From positions 57,648-121,647 of the forward strand of contig JAFQEO010000008.1 of the NCBI GenBank assembly GCA_017399005.1: a stretch of 64,000 nucleotides of DNA. Reading direction: 5' to 3'. Positions 19,189 through 28,111 of this stretch are shown piece after piece (position 1 is the stretch's first letter; every line of letters begins with the position of its first letter). This stretch comes from Peptococcaceae bacterium. Its GTDB lineage: Bacteria > Bacillota > Peptococcia > Peptococcales > Peptococcaceae. The notes beneath the pieces were generated by a model, which was not told where the DNA came from, did not search any database, and saw only the letters and a list, made by a program, of their open reading frames with translations. The translations under genes and the position numbers were made by a program.

Positions 19189-19887
19189 TTATTCTGTTTT
19201 TGATGGAACTTTGCCGTAACGAAGCTGCGGCTGTACCGGCTGTGATGCCAGTACAATTTCATCGTGAAGTGTGATATTCAAATGTACCTGATACAGACTC
19301 AGGCTGTCTGCAATGCCACCCGGCATGGTCAGGCTTTTTTCAAGAGTTGCATTGTTTCCGATGGCACGGATTTCGTAAGGCTCCTGGATAACAGTACCGT
19401 CACAAGTGAGATAGGTTTTATCCAGCGTTTCCACATAGCTGATGCCGCTTGTTGCGGTTATGCGGCAGTCATTGATTGCTACGGCTTCTGCACCGGCAGC
19501 CCAGAGTTCATTTACAATGACAACAAGGTCTGATGAGAGAAGATAACCGTCAACATTAATGGATATTCCGGGGCCTTTTACGGCACTGGCACCACTGATA
19601 AGCTGTAAACGGTTTAATTCGTTTTCGACACTGGAAAGAAGTGCGGTATCGTTGTTATAGTCATTCTGGTAGGTTAGCAGGTTGTGTTCGGCTTCCTCCA
19701 GTTCTTCGGTCAGCAGCCAGCGTTTATCGGTGAGATTTTTTAACATGATACTTAAATCACTGGTAGACTGCATAGACAGGTCAGACAGAAGACGGTTCTG
19801 TGTATGAATCTGTGTGGAAATCAGAATACCAAGCAGTACAAAGGTGACCACCAGATAAATATGCCAGCCGTGGACTTTATTTTTCAT
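19189..19887 (-). CDS. DUF881 family protein (YlxW/YlxX-like), second copy
   Basis: A 232-aa protein with a short cytoplasmic start and one membrane span (residues 9-26). A coiled-coil-like segment (40-95) precedes the DUF881 domain, recognisable by GPGISINVDG, VNELWAAGAEAVAIND and the AIGN..LE segment. In Bacillus, ylxW and ylxX of this family flank sbp just upstream of ftsA-ftsZ, but their function is not established. Here it is the last gene of a three-gene reverse unit. Confidence 0.88.
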   Translation of the reverse strand: MKNKVHGWHIYLVVTFVLLGILISTQIHTQNRLLSDLSMQSTSDLSIMLKNLTDKRWLLTEELEEAEHNLLTYQNDYNNDTALLSSVENELNRLQLISGASAVKGPGISINVDGYLLSSDLVVIVNELWAAGAEAVAINDCRITATSGISYVETLDKTYLTCDGTVIQEPYEIRAIGNNATLEKSLTMPGGIADSLSLYQVHLNITLHDEIVLASQPVQPQLRYGKVPSKTE

Positions 19888-19932
19888 AGCAAAAATCTCC
19901 TTTCCGACAAAATAAAAACGATTTAAAATTTA

Positions 19933-20325
19933 TTATTGCTGCTGGATATCTTCTTTGTGCTGTGCAGCATGTACATTATGTTTTTTCAGGAATCGGTTCA
20001 GAATATGATGACGGATAGTAGCCAGGTTCTGGAAAATACGAATCCCGAAAACAAATACAGCCGCCATATACAGGTCTACACTGAGCTGGTCACCCAGAAA
20101 AGCAAGCAGCGCTGCAAGAACAGCGTTGGAAATAAAACCGGTCAGCAGTACCAGGCCGTTGAAAGTATCTTCATAGATACAGCGGATACCGCCTAGTGCC
20201 GAGTCCAGTGCCGCCAGTACGGCAACGGATAAGTATTTCGCCATAGTCAGTGGAATTTCGATGGTGACGATAGAACCAATCAGTACACCGATTAGTAAAC
20301 CAAATACGGGAATCAGCCAGAACAT
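19933..20325 (-). CDS. sbp: Small basic protein family (DUF1290, Sbp)
   Basis: A 130-aa membrane protein with three to four hydrophobic helices and the family landmarks LIGVLIGSI, YLSVAVLAALDSALGG and FGIRIFQNLATIRHHIL. Sbp is of unknown function and normally neighbours the DUF881 genes and ftsA. The ribosome site GGAGGAGG lies inside the end of the upstream DUF881 gene (stop at 20329), so the two are probably translationally coupled. Confidence 0.88.
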   Translation of the reverse strand: MFWLIPVFGLLIGVLIGSIVTIEIPLTMAKYLSVAVLAALDSALGGIRCIYEDTFNGLVLLTGFISNAVLAALLAFLGDQLSVDLYMAAVFVFGIRIFQNLATIRHHILNRFLKKHNVHAAQHKEDIQQQ

Positions 20326-20328
20326 AGG

Positions 20329-21087
20329 TTATACCTCCTCCTGCGGAATGGATGTCAGATTTTTTGTGGAAAAACTGCCGGTGTAGGCGGGCAGAACAAT
20401 ATCTCTGCTATGCACATCGGTAACGGAATAACTGGTCGGAAAGCCGCTTAAAGACAGCTGTTGATAGGTTGAGCTGTTAATGATGGCATTTTCCAGTTCC
20501 GTTGGATTGCCGATTGCAGCAATTTCAAACGGTGGTGCCAGACGTGTGGTGTTCACCAGAATCACATTGCCGACACAGCGGATTTCGGAAGAAACAACGA
20601 TGCGCTGGCCGTTGATGCTGATGCCTTCAGCACCAGCGTTGCGCAGGTCGTTTACAATATACAGCAGATTTTCATAATGGATAACATAACGGTTTGGATC
20701 GTCATTTGGCGCAGCGGCCAGACCGGAGGCGTTGTCGTCCAGTTTAACGATAATTCCCGGGCCTTCCAGTGCGGTAATGCCGGCACGAATCTGTTGCAGG
20801 GTCAGCTCTTTCTGTAAGTCGGTCAGCTGTGTTTCTCCGCTGGTGGACTGGCTAATAATGGTTTCCGTTTCCTGACGAATCAGAGCCAGTCGTTCTTCCT
20901 GTGCAGCGGTTTCATTTTCCAGATTGGTAATCAGCGAAATCAGAACTTCTGTTTTCGGGTCGGCTGTTGCAGCGGAGATGGCGCTCTGAATCCGCAGCTC
21001 CTGTACCAGAAAAATGCCGATAAGCATAAACATTAATGTCAGCCAGGGAACCCAGCGTGGTATGCTGTTTTTTTTCACAGAATCCAT
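20329..21087 (-). CDS. DUF881 family protein (YlxX/YlxW-like), first copy
   Basis: A 252-aa protein with one N-terminal membrane span (about residues 13-30), a coiled-coil stretch (45-95) and a DUF881 domain with GPGIIVKLDDN, NDLRNAGAEGISINGQRI and AIGNPTELE. It is the promoter-proximal gene of the reverse DUF881-sbp-DUF881 unit. The two DUF881 copies are clearly paralogous but divergent. The role is unknown; synteny elsewhere suggests a link to cell division. Confidence 0.88.
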   Translation of the reverse strand: MDSVKKNSIPRWVPWLTLMFMLIGIFLVQELRIQSAISAATADPKTEVLISLITNLENETAAQEERLALIRQETETIISQSTSGETQLTDLQKELTLQQIRAGITALEGPGIIVKLDDNASGLAAAPNDDPNRYVIHYENLLYIVNDLRNAGAEGISINGQRIVVSSEIRCVGNVILVNTTRLAPPFEIAAIGNPTELENAIINSSTYQQLSLSGFPTSYSVTDVHSRDIVLPAYTGSFSTKNLTSIPQEEV

Positions 21088-21441
21088 CTCCTTTCACCGG
21101 AATATCTGATACATAAACATAGGAAATAAAATAACTGGCCATATTGCCTTACAAACATAAAAAAATAGTTTGGTTACTGGCATGAAATAGGCTATAATGA
21201 TAATCGTAGCAATGTGTACAAACTGCGATAAGACATATTATAGCAGAGTTAAACAGAAAGAAAAGAGGGTTTCAGCACGAAAATAAAAAATTCCCGTCTT
21301 TTTTTCACAAAGTAGAAAGAAATTCCGCTGTAACAGAGAATATAATAAAAATGTTATCTGTTTTACAGTTTTTTATACAGGTTTTTTTCAGTTTGATATT
21401 GTATTTGATATTGTATTTGACATCGAAGGAGAGGATTTTTC
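21088..21441. promoter_or_regulatory. Divergent intergenic region with cdaA promoter
   Basis: This gap of about 350 bases separates the reverse DUF881 unit from cdaA. On the plus strand TTGGTT (21170-21175), a 17-base spacer and TATAAT (21193-21198) form a good promoter, leaving a leader of about 235 bases before cdaA. Next to the cdaA ribosome site (GAAGGAGAGG) are two copies of the 12-mer TTTGATATTGTA (21392-21415) and the start of a third. No open frame of note is present. Confidence 0.55.
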
Positions 21442-22260
21442 ATGGTTGACTGGACAGAACTGTTAAATCCAATCAACATTCTGGATATTGCGATTGTAGC
21501 GATTCTGATTTATAAACTGATTACCATTGTGAAAGGCACCAGAGCGGTACAGTTAATCAAAGGGATTCTGCTTCTGCTGGTTCTCAGTGTTATCAGCAGG
21601 GTTCTTCAGCTGACAACGGTTAACTGGATTCTAACTCAGGTACAGACGATGTTACTGGTTGCAATTCCTATTGTATTTCAGCCGGAACTGCGTCGTGCAC
21701 TGGAGCAGATTGGCAACAGCAGCCTGATTCCGGGTAACAAAAAAAGCCGAAGTGATGCAAAGGCAGAACGTATTGTGGATCAGCTTATGCCGTTTTTAAC
21801 AGATGCAAGCAAAAGCCACACCGGTGTGCTGCTTGCTATTCAGAGAGAGGTCGGACTAAATGAATATGTAAATACCGGAATTCGAATCAATGGGCAGCTG
21901 AGTACCCAGCTGCTGGGAAACATTTTTATCAGCAATACACCGCTGCACGATGGTGCGGTTATTCTGGAGGATGATACGATTCTGGCGGCAAGTTGCTATC
22001 TGCCGCTTTCCGAGAATAAAAATATTAATAAGGCGCTGGGAACCCGGCATCGTGCAGGGATTGGTCTTTCGGAGGTAAGTGATGCGGTTGTCTGTATCGT
22101 ATCTGAGGAAACCGGTGCCATGTCTGTCGCAGAAGGGGGCAGACTGATGCATAATATCAGCGAAACTGCATTGCGGGAAATCCTGCTTGACCGGCTGCAT
22201 ACAGAAACGCAGAAATCTATCTGGCAGAGATTGCGAGCAGAATTGGAGGGAAAATCATGA
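21442..22260 (+). CDS. cdaA: Diadenylate cyclase CdaA
   Basis: A 272-aa membrane enzyme that makes the second messenger c-di-AMP from two ATP. Three N-terminal membrane spans (about 13-75) precede the DAC domain. The catalytic DGA is at residues 170-172 and RHR at 202-204. It overlaps cdaR by 4 bases and is followed by glmM, the conserved cdaA-cdaR-glmM operon in which CdaR and GlmM modulate cyclase activity and tie it to wall precursor supply and osmotic control. Confidence 0.97.
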   Translation: MVDWTELLNPINILDIAIVAILIYKLITIVKGTRAVQLIKGILLLLVLSVISRVLQLTTVNWILTQVQTMLLVAIPIVFQPELRRALEQIGNSSLIPGNKKSRSDAKAERIVDQLMPFLTDASKSHTGVLLAIQREVGLNEYVNTGIRINGQLSTQLLGNIFISNTPLHDGAVILEDDTILAASCYLPLSENKNINKALGTRHRAGIGLSEVSDAVVCIVSEETGAMSVAEGGRLMHNISETALREILLDRLHTETQKSIWQRLRAELEGKS

Positions 22261-23234
22261 CAGAAAAACAGGCCGAAGAGAAAAAACGGGACTGGCCGCT
22301 GAAATTGCTGGCTCTTGTCTGTGCGGTGATGTTATGGTTTTATGCGGAAGCGGAAAAAAATCCGCTGATGGATATGCAGTTTGATATTCCGGTGCAGTAT
22401 GTTAATCAGGGCGATGGTTATGTGGTAGAACCCGAAGTTCAGTCTGTTCGTGTGACTGTAAAGGGGAAAGAAGTTGAACTGAGTGGACTTCGCAGTGATG
22501 ATTTTGCAGCAGTGATTGATTTGAGTGATGCGAAAATCGGAACAGCAGATTATAAAATTGAAGTGACATCATCGGGAAAAGCAGAACGATTCACTTATCA
22601 GCCGATGAAAACAAGATTGCAGATTGATCAGATGCAGACAAAAGATGTACCGGTAAGAGTGCGCACAACAGGAGCCCTTTCCGGTGATGCACAGTTTTCC
22701 AGCACGGAAGTTATACCGAATACGGTAACGGTTTCCGGTTTGCGCAGTCTGGTAGAGGATATAACCGATGTTGAAACGGAAGCAATTGATATCAGCACTC
22801 TGACAGGTGATACCATGGTAGAAGCAAACCTGCATCTGCCGGACGGGGTTACCGTACAGGGCGAACAGCGTGTGCAGGTGCATTTTGTGATGCAGGCGGA
22901 ACAGCGTCATGTGAATGCGGAAATCGAGCTGCGGAATCTGCCGGCCGGTATGCAGGCAGAAATGAGCCGTACATCGGCAGATGTAATTGTAAACGGCAGT
23001 GCGGAACTTCTGAATGACAGTCAGGAACTGAACCGGCTGAAACTTTATGTGGATGCTTCCGGCCTGACAGCTGGTGCACATGTGCTTCCGCTTCAGCTGG
23101 AATACAACGGTTCACTGAAAGTAACGGAATTCAGACCGCAGACAGTTACGGTGACGGTAACGGCAGGAGATTCTCCGGCTGGTACTCCGGTGCTTGATGG
23201 AACAGAACATGATAACGATATGATGGTAGAATAA
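22257..23234 (+). CDS. cdaR: CdaA regulatory protein CdaR (YbbR repeats)
   Basis: A 325-aa membrane-anchored protein with one span (residues 14-33, LKLLALVCAVMLWFYAEAE region), then about three to four extracytoplasmic YbbR repeats. Repeat-like strands such as VRVTVKGKEVELSGL and NTVTVSGLRSLVEDI recur. The last about 20 residues are low in complexity (acidic end). CdaR binds CdaA and modulates c-di-AMP synthesis. The ATGA overlap with cdaA indicates coupled translation. Confidence 0.93.
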   Translation: MTEKQAEEKKRDWPLKLLALVCAVMLWFYAEAEKNPLMDMQFDIPVQYVNQGDGYVVEPEVQSVRVTVKGKEVELSGLRSDDFAAVIDLSDAKIGTADYKIEVTSSGKAERFTYQPMKTRLQIDQMQTKDVPVRVRTTGALSGDAQFSSTEVIPNTVTVSGLRSLVEDITDVETEAIDISTLTGDTMVEANLHLPDGVTVQGEQRVQVHFVMQAEQRHVNAEIELRNLPAGMQAEMSRTSADVIVNGSAELLNDSQELNRLKLYVDASGLTAGAHVLPLQLEYNGSLKVTEFRPQTVTVTVTAGDSPAGTPVLDGTEHDNDMMVE

Positions 23235-23261
23235 TAATAACCTATGTGAGGGGGATTTCCT

Positions 23262-24608
23262 TTGAAATTATTTGGAACTGACGGTGTTCGCGGGGAAGCC
23301 AATGTTGTGCTGACCGCCGAACTGGCCTATCAGCTGGGGCGTGCAGCTGCATTTGTATTAAAAAGAGATGGTCTGCCAGGGAAAGAGGCAGCTATGGTAA
23401 TCGGGAAGGATACCCGTATTTCCGGTGACATGCTGGAAGCAAGCCTGATTGCCGGTATCTGTTCCACCGGTGTCAATGTATATAAGGCAGGGGTAATTCC
23501 AACACCGGGGGTTGCAGTGCTGACCCGTATGCTGAACTGCATGGCAGGTGTTGTGATTTCGGCATCTCACAATCCGTATCAGGATAACGGTATTAAATTT
23601 TTCAGTCCGCTTGGCACAAAACTGCCCGATGAAGTAGAAGCGGCTATCGAAGCAGTGATTGCAGGCGGCATGAAAGATGTCCCAAGTCCGTCCGGTGCAG
23701 AGATTGGCCGGGTAATTCCTTATACAGAAGGCGCTGAAAAATACAGTGATTTCCTGCAGAGAAAAGTAGACGGCGATTTTTCCGGGCTGCGCGTGGTGGC
23801 AGACTGTGCCAATGGTGCAGCAAGTTTTATTGCACCAAAACTGCTGCGTTCTTTAGGTGCCGATGTGACAGCGCTGTCGTGCAAACCGGACGGTATCAAT
23901 ATCAATGACAATTGCGGTTCGACCCATCTGGAACAGTTGCAGAAAGCGGTGGTAGAGCATCAGGCGGATGTAGGGATTGCCTATGACGGTGATGCAGACC
24001 GTCTGCTGGCTGTAGACCAGAATGGCCGCATTGTAGATGGTGACCGTCTGCTGCTGATTTTCGGCAGTTATCTGGCAAAACAGGGTTTGCTGGCCAAGGA
24101 TACGGTTGTTATCACTGTAATGAGCAATATGGGGCTGAAGATTGCGCTGAAAGAGAAAGGCATCAAAACTCTGGAAACAAAAGTCGGTGACCGTTATGTT
24201 ATCGAAGGCATGAAAGAAAGCGGCGCAGTATTAGGCGGCGAACAGTCCGGTCATATTGTATTTGGTCTGGACAACACAACCGGTGACGGGATTTTAAGCA
24301 GCCTGAAACTTCTGCAGATTTTAAAACAGAGCCGCAAAACCATGGCAGCTCTGGCAGATGAAATGGAACAGTATCCGCAGATTCTGATTAATGTACGTGT
24401 GAAAGATAAACACGGCTGGGAGGAAAAGGCGGAAATCCGTCAGGCAATTGATGCTGCACAGAAGGAACTGGGCGATGCAGGCCGCATTCTGGTTCGTGCA
24501 TCCGGTACAGAAAATCTGCTGCGTGTAATGGTGGAAGGCAAACAGCAGGAGCAGATTGAGCGGCTGGCAAATCAGATTGCTGATGTTGTAAAAGTGGTGA
24601 TGAGCTGA
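23262..24608 (+). CDS. glmM: Phosphoglucosamine mutase
   Basis: A 448-aa alpha-D-phosphohexomutase that turns glucosamine-6-phosphate into glucosamine-1-phosphate for UDP-GlcNAc. The phosphoserine loop VISASHNPY has Ser102, the metal loop is YDGDADRLLAVD, the sugar loop GGEQSGHIVF and the phosphate-binding loop RASGTENLLRVM. It starts with TTG (23262) behind GAGGGGG, and the protein begins KLFGTDGVRGEAN as in all GlmM. Confidence 0.97.
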   Translation: MKLFGTDGVRGEANVVLTAELAYQLGRAAAFVLKRDGLPGKEAAMVIGKDTRISGDMLEASLIAGICSTGVNVYKAGVIPTPGVAVLTRMLNCMAGVVISASHNPYQDNGIKFFSPLGTKLPDEVEAAIEAVIAGGMKDVPSPSGAEIGRVIPYTEGAEKYSDFLQRKVDGDFSGLRVVADCANGAASFIAPKLLRSLGADVTALSCKPDGININDNCGSTHLEQLQKAVVEHQADVGIAYDGDADRLLAVDQNGRIVDGDRLLLIFGSYLAKQGLLAKDTVVITVMSNMGLKIALKEKGIKTLETKVGDRYVIEGMKESGAVLGGEQSGHIVFGLDNTTGDGILSSLKLLQILKQSRKTMAALADEMEQYPQILINVRVKDKHGWEEKAEIRQAIDAAQKELGDAGRILVRASGTENLLRVMVEGKQQEQIERLANQIADVVKVVMS

Positions 24609-24986
24609 GTGATTGCCGGAGTAGGGACAGATTTGGTTGAAATTGCCCGGATTCAGAACGCGATTGAAAAAAATCCGCACTTTATGGAACGGGTCTATAC
24701 AAAAGAGGAAATTGCATACTGTCAGCGAAAAAAAAATCCGTGGCAGTCTTTTGCAGCACGTTTTGCAGCAAAAGAGGCTGTCAGCAAGGCTTTTGGAACC
24801 GGTATCGGGCCGGTAGGGCTGACAGAAATTGAAATACGGAATAAATCGAATGGTCAGCCGGAGGTTGTGCTGCATGGAAAGGCACAGGCAATGGCTGATA
24901 GTCGTAGCATACAGCGGGTGCATGTGAGTTTAAGCCATTCAGAGACTTATGCCATGGCAACTGCTGTTCTGGAGGGAGAGATTTGA
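24609..24986 (+). CDS. acpS: Holo-[acyl-carrier-protein] synthase
   Basis: A 125-aa phosphopantetheinyl transferase that activates acyl carrier protein using coenzyme A. GVGTDLVEIARI holds the Mg-binding Asp and FAAKEAVSKAFGTG the second metal/catalytic pair. It starts with GTG immediately after the glmM stop codon, so translation is probably coupled. Length is normal. Confidence 0.95.
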   Translation: MIAGVGTDLVEIARIQNAIEKNPHFMERVYTKEEIAYCQRKKNPWQSFAARFAAKEAVSKAFGTGIGPVGLTEIEIRNKSNGQPEVVLHGKAQAMADSRSIQRVHVSLSHSETYAMATAVLEGEI

Positions 24987-24987
24987 C

Positions 24988-26520
24988 GTGTATCTTGTAA
25001 CAGCAGAACAGATGCGGCAGGTTGACCGCATGACAATCCAGGAACTGGGCATCCCGGAAATGGTTCTGATGGAGAATGCCGGAAAAGCCGTTATCGACTT
25101 TTTAAAAGAGACATTTGCAGATTTACAGCAGAAAACGGTCACAGTTGTGGCAGGTGCCGGAAATAACGGCGGGGATGCACTGGTTGCAGCCCGTTATCTT
25201 CATCAGATGGGCATTGCTGTAAAAGTATTTATTTATGCAGAGCGAGAACTGTCAGCAAGCGCGAAACAGAACTATGAAATTCTTTCCCGGCTGCCGGTAA
25301 AAATTTATCAGTTGGACAGCGAAAACAGTATGCATCTGTTAAAAGTAACGGTTAACTACAGTGATATTCTGATTGATGGTTTGCTTGGCACTGGAATCAG
25401 TCGTGATGTAACCGGCCGTGCAGAGCAGATTATTGATATTGCGAATCGGCGAAGCTGCATCAAAGTGGCAATTGATGTGCCGTCCGGCCTGAACAGTGAC
25501 ACCGGTGAAATCTGGGGCCGCTGCCTGAAAGCGGATTATACAGTGGCACTGGCACAGCCGAAACGCGGGCACATGTTAAATAAAGGCATCAAATATTGTG
25601 GACAGGTAGTTGTAAAAGATATCGGAATTCCAGCTGAGATTTATGATAAACTGACACTGAACTGTCAGATTATTGATGATACATTCCTGAAAAGCTGCCG
25701 TGAGCCACGCAATCGCACCAGCCACAAAGGGAGTTTTGGACATTTGCTGGCGGTTGGCGGTTCAATGGGCATGAGCGGTGCCGTAACCCTGACCGCACAG
25801 GCGGCACTTCGTACTGGTGTTGGTCTGGTAAGCTGTGCTGTACCGGAAGCGGTACAACTGCATGTGGCTGTGAATGTGCCGGAGGCAATGGTGCAGCCTC
25901 TTCCGGAAGGACATTGCTTTACGGAGAAAAGTATCGAGCCTCTACAGGAACTTCTGCGCGGTAAAAAAGCGGTGGTGGCAGGTCCTGGCATGGGAACCGG
26001 AGAAGCGACTGGAACAGTTGTGGAGGAGATTATCCTCACAAGCCGATGCCCGGTTGTTGTTGATGCTGACGGGTTAAACACAGCCGAAAGCTGGCTGCCG
26101 CAAATCAGTAAAGTATCGGTTCCGGTGATTTTGACACCGCATCCTGGAGAAATGGCACGGTTGACCGGGCTGGAAACCAGTTATATTCAGAACAACCGGA
26201 TGGCCGTTGCCCAGGAGTTTGCAGAAAAACACAATGTATGGCTGGTGCTGAAAGGTGCCAATACAATTGTAGCAGCACCGGATGGTCGTTTATACATGAA
26301 TGTGACAGACAGCCCGGCACTGGCGGTGGCCGGAAGTGGTGATGTGCTGGCCGGTATGATTGGAGCATTTCTGGCGCAGGGAATGCAGCCGGAGGATGCA
26401 TGCTGCTGTGCAGTTTATCTGCATGGGCTGGCTGGCAGACATGTAGCGGAAACCATCGGGGAAGTAAGCAGTAAGGCAAGTGATATTATTCAGGCGATTC
26501 CTGATATTTTAATGAGGTGA
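24988..26520 (+). CDS. nnr: Bifunctional NAD(P)H-hydrate epimerase / ADP-dependent dehydratase
   Basis: A 510-aa fusion that repairs hydrated NAD(P)H. The N-terminal YjeF domain (about 1-215; NnrE) has GAGNNGGDALVAAR. The C-terminal carbohydrate-kinase-like domain (about 225-510; NnrD) has GSFGHLLAVGGS, VVDADGLN, LTPHPGEMARL and GSGDVLAGMIGAFLAQG. GTG 24988, 8 bases after GGAGGGAG, is chosen; the frame is open 39 bases further upstream within acpS. AcpS-nnr-alr is a common gene order in Bacillota. Confidence 0.95.
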   Translation: MYLVTAEQMRQVDRMTIQELGIPEMVLMENAGKAVIDFLKETFADLQQKTVTVVAGAGNNGGDALVAARYLHQMGIAVKVFIYAERELSASAKQNYEILSRLPVKIYQLDSENSMHLLKVTVNYSDILIDGLLGTGISRDVTGRAEQIIDIANRRSCIKVAIDVPSGLNSDTGEIWGRCLKADYTVALAQPKRGHMLNKGIKYCGQVVVKDIGIPAEIYDKLTLNCQIIDDTFLKSCREPRNRTSHKGSFGHLLAVGGSMGMSGAVTLTAQAALRTGVGLVSCAVPEAVQLHVAVNVPEAMVQPLPEGHCFTEKSIEPLQELLRGKKAVVAGPGMGTGEATGTVVEEIILTSRCPVVVDADGLNTAESWLPQISKVSVPVILTPHPGEMARLTGLETSYIQNNRMAVAQEFAEKHNVWLVLKGANTIVAAPDGRLYMNVTDSPALAVAGSGDVLAGMIGAFLAQGMQPEDACCCAVYLHGLAGRHVAETIGEVSSKASDIIQAIPDILMR

Positions 26521-26527
26521 TTTGATT

Positions 26528-27652
26528 ATGGAAGCATATCGTCCAACGTGGGTGGAAATTAATCTGAAAAATATAGAACATAACTGCAAGGCGGCAAAAG
26601 CCTTTGCAAAGGAAAATGTGAAAGTAGGCGCTGTTGTAAAAGCGAATGCGTATGGGCATGGTGCGGTAGAAGTCAGCCAGGCATGCCTGAATGCGGGTGC
26701 AGATTATCTGATGGTGGCAACTGTTGGTGAGGCTCTGGAATTGCGTGAGGCAGGGTTTGAAGTGCCGATTATGATTCTGGGCTGGACACCGGAGGAAAGT
26801 TATGATCAGATTATTGCCAATGACATTCGTGTAGCGGTTTATGATGTGGAAGAAGCGGAAAAACTGAATGCCAAAGCTTTGCAGGCCGGAAAACAGGTGA
26901 TTGCCCATTTGAAAGTAGATACAGGGATGTCCCGTCTGGGTGTGCAGACAGATGCGGCAGGGCTGGAAGCTGCAGCCGCGATTGTACAGATGGAAGGCAT
27001 TGAAGTGGAAGGGGCATTCAGCCATTTTTCCAAAGCAGATGAAGCAGACAAGACATTCGTACATGGTCAGCTGGAACGGTTCAACAGATTTGTTGATGAA
27101 CTGCAGGACCGTACCGGCAAAAAAATTGCAATCCGTCATTTAGGTGCCAGTGCCGGGATTATTGATTTGCCGGAAGCACATCTGGATATGATTCGTCCGG
27201 GTATTATGCTGTATGGGTATCAGCCGTCTACAGAAATGCATCATGTGGCAGATCTGAAACCTGCTCTGACCTGGAAGGCTCGCCTGGGGCGTGTAACTGT
27301 GCTGCCGGCCGGCAGAGTAATCGGTTATAACGGAACCTACGAACTGAAACAGGATACTCTGGTAGCGACAGTACCGGCAGGGTATGCGGATGGCTATAAT
27401 CGTCTGCTGAGCAATCGGGGCTATGTGCTTTGCCGTGGTAAAAAACTTCCAATCATCGGGAAAGTCTGCATGGATTATTTCATGGTGGATGCTACTGAAA
27501 TACCGGATTTAAAAGCTGGTGACGAAGTAATTCTGATTGGCGAGGATCAGGGAGTTTCTATTACAGTGCCGGAAATGGCTGTCATGCTGAAAACCATTGA
27601 GCATGAAGTAACTTGTGATATTTCTTTGCGAGTGCCTCGCATTTATGTGTAA
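26528..27652 (+). CDS. alr: Alanine racemase
   Basis: A 374-aa PLP enzyme of fold type III making D-alanine for the wall. The PLP lysine is in VVKANAYGHG (Lys38). HLKVDTGMSRLG, the catalytic-tyrosine region GYNGTY and VCMDYFMVDAT are present. GAGGTGA (26514-26520) is 7 bases before ATG 26528; a TTG at 26522 is inside that spacing. It sits directly upstream of a mazF-type gene, as in Bacillus, but without the antitoxin gene between. Confidence 0.96.
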   Translation: MEAYRPTWVEINLKNIEHNCKAAKAFAKENVKVGAVVKANAYGHGAVEVSQACLNAGADYLMVATVGEALELREAGFEVPIMILGWTPEESYDQIIANDIRVAVYDVEEAEKLNAKALQAGKQVIAHLKVDTGMSRLGVQTDAAGLEAAAAIVQMEGIEVEGAFSHFSKADEADKTFVHGQLERFNRFVDELQDRTGKKIAIRHLGASAGIIDLPEAHLDMIRPGIMLYGYQPSTEMHHVADLKPALTWKARLGRVTVLPAGRVIGYNGTYELKQDTLVATVPAGYADGYNRLLSNRGYVLCRGKKLPIIGKVCMDYFMVDATEIPDLKAGDEVILIGEDQGVSITVPEMAVMLKTIEHEVTCDISLRVPRIYV

Positions 27653-27694
27653 TGAAAAGAAAAAGATAAAAGAAAAGTTTGTTGGAGTGTCATT

Positions 27695-28111
27695 ATGATG
27701 AAGATAAGACGAGGCGATGTGTTTTTTGCGGATCTGGATCCGGTAATCGGCTCGGAACAGGGTGGTGTGCGGCCGGTGCTGATTATCCAGAATGATATTG
27801 GAAATCAGCACAGCCCAACCACTATTGTGGCGGCTATCACCGGGCAGCTGAGCAAAGCAAAACTGCCGACCCATGTGGATTTGGGCGGCCGGGAAAACGG
27901 GCTGGCGAAAAATTCTGTGGTGCTGGTGGAACAGGTGCGCACAATTGATAAACATCGTCTGAAAGAAAAAATCTGCAGCGTGGACAAATCTATCATGGAG
28001 CAGATAGATGTAGCGCTGGAAATCAGTTTTGGGCTGCGATTCCCTTTTGTACGGGAGGAGGAACAGAATAGTGAACGGGCAGAACGATATGCAGGAAGAA
28101 CAGCAGAGTAA
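27695..28111 (+). CDS. ndoA: MazF/NdoA-type mRNA endoribonuclease (PemK family)
   Basis: A 138-aa toxin-family protein. [30 protein letters not shown] is the classic MazF N terminus (positions 5-34), with [15 protein letters not shown] and [11 protein letters not shown] downstream. MazF enzymes cut mRNA at short motifs and are held inactive by a small MazE/EndoAI antitoxin. No antitoxin reading frame fits in the 42 bases after alr, or beside the gene. The C-terminal 41 bases overlap the start of tex. Start is ATG 27695 (ATG 27698 equally possible). Confidence 0.9.
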   Translation: MMKIRRGDVFFADLDPVIGSEQGGVRPVLIIQNDIGNQHSPTTIVAAITGQLSKAKLPTHVDLGGRENGLAKNSVVLVEQVRTIDKHRLKEKICSVDKSIMEQIDVALEISFGLRFPFVREEEQNSERAERYAGRTAE

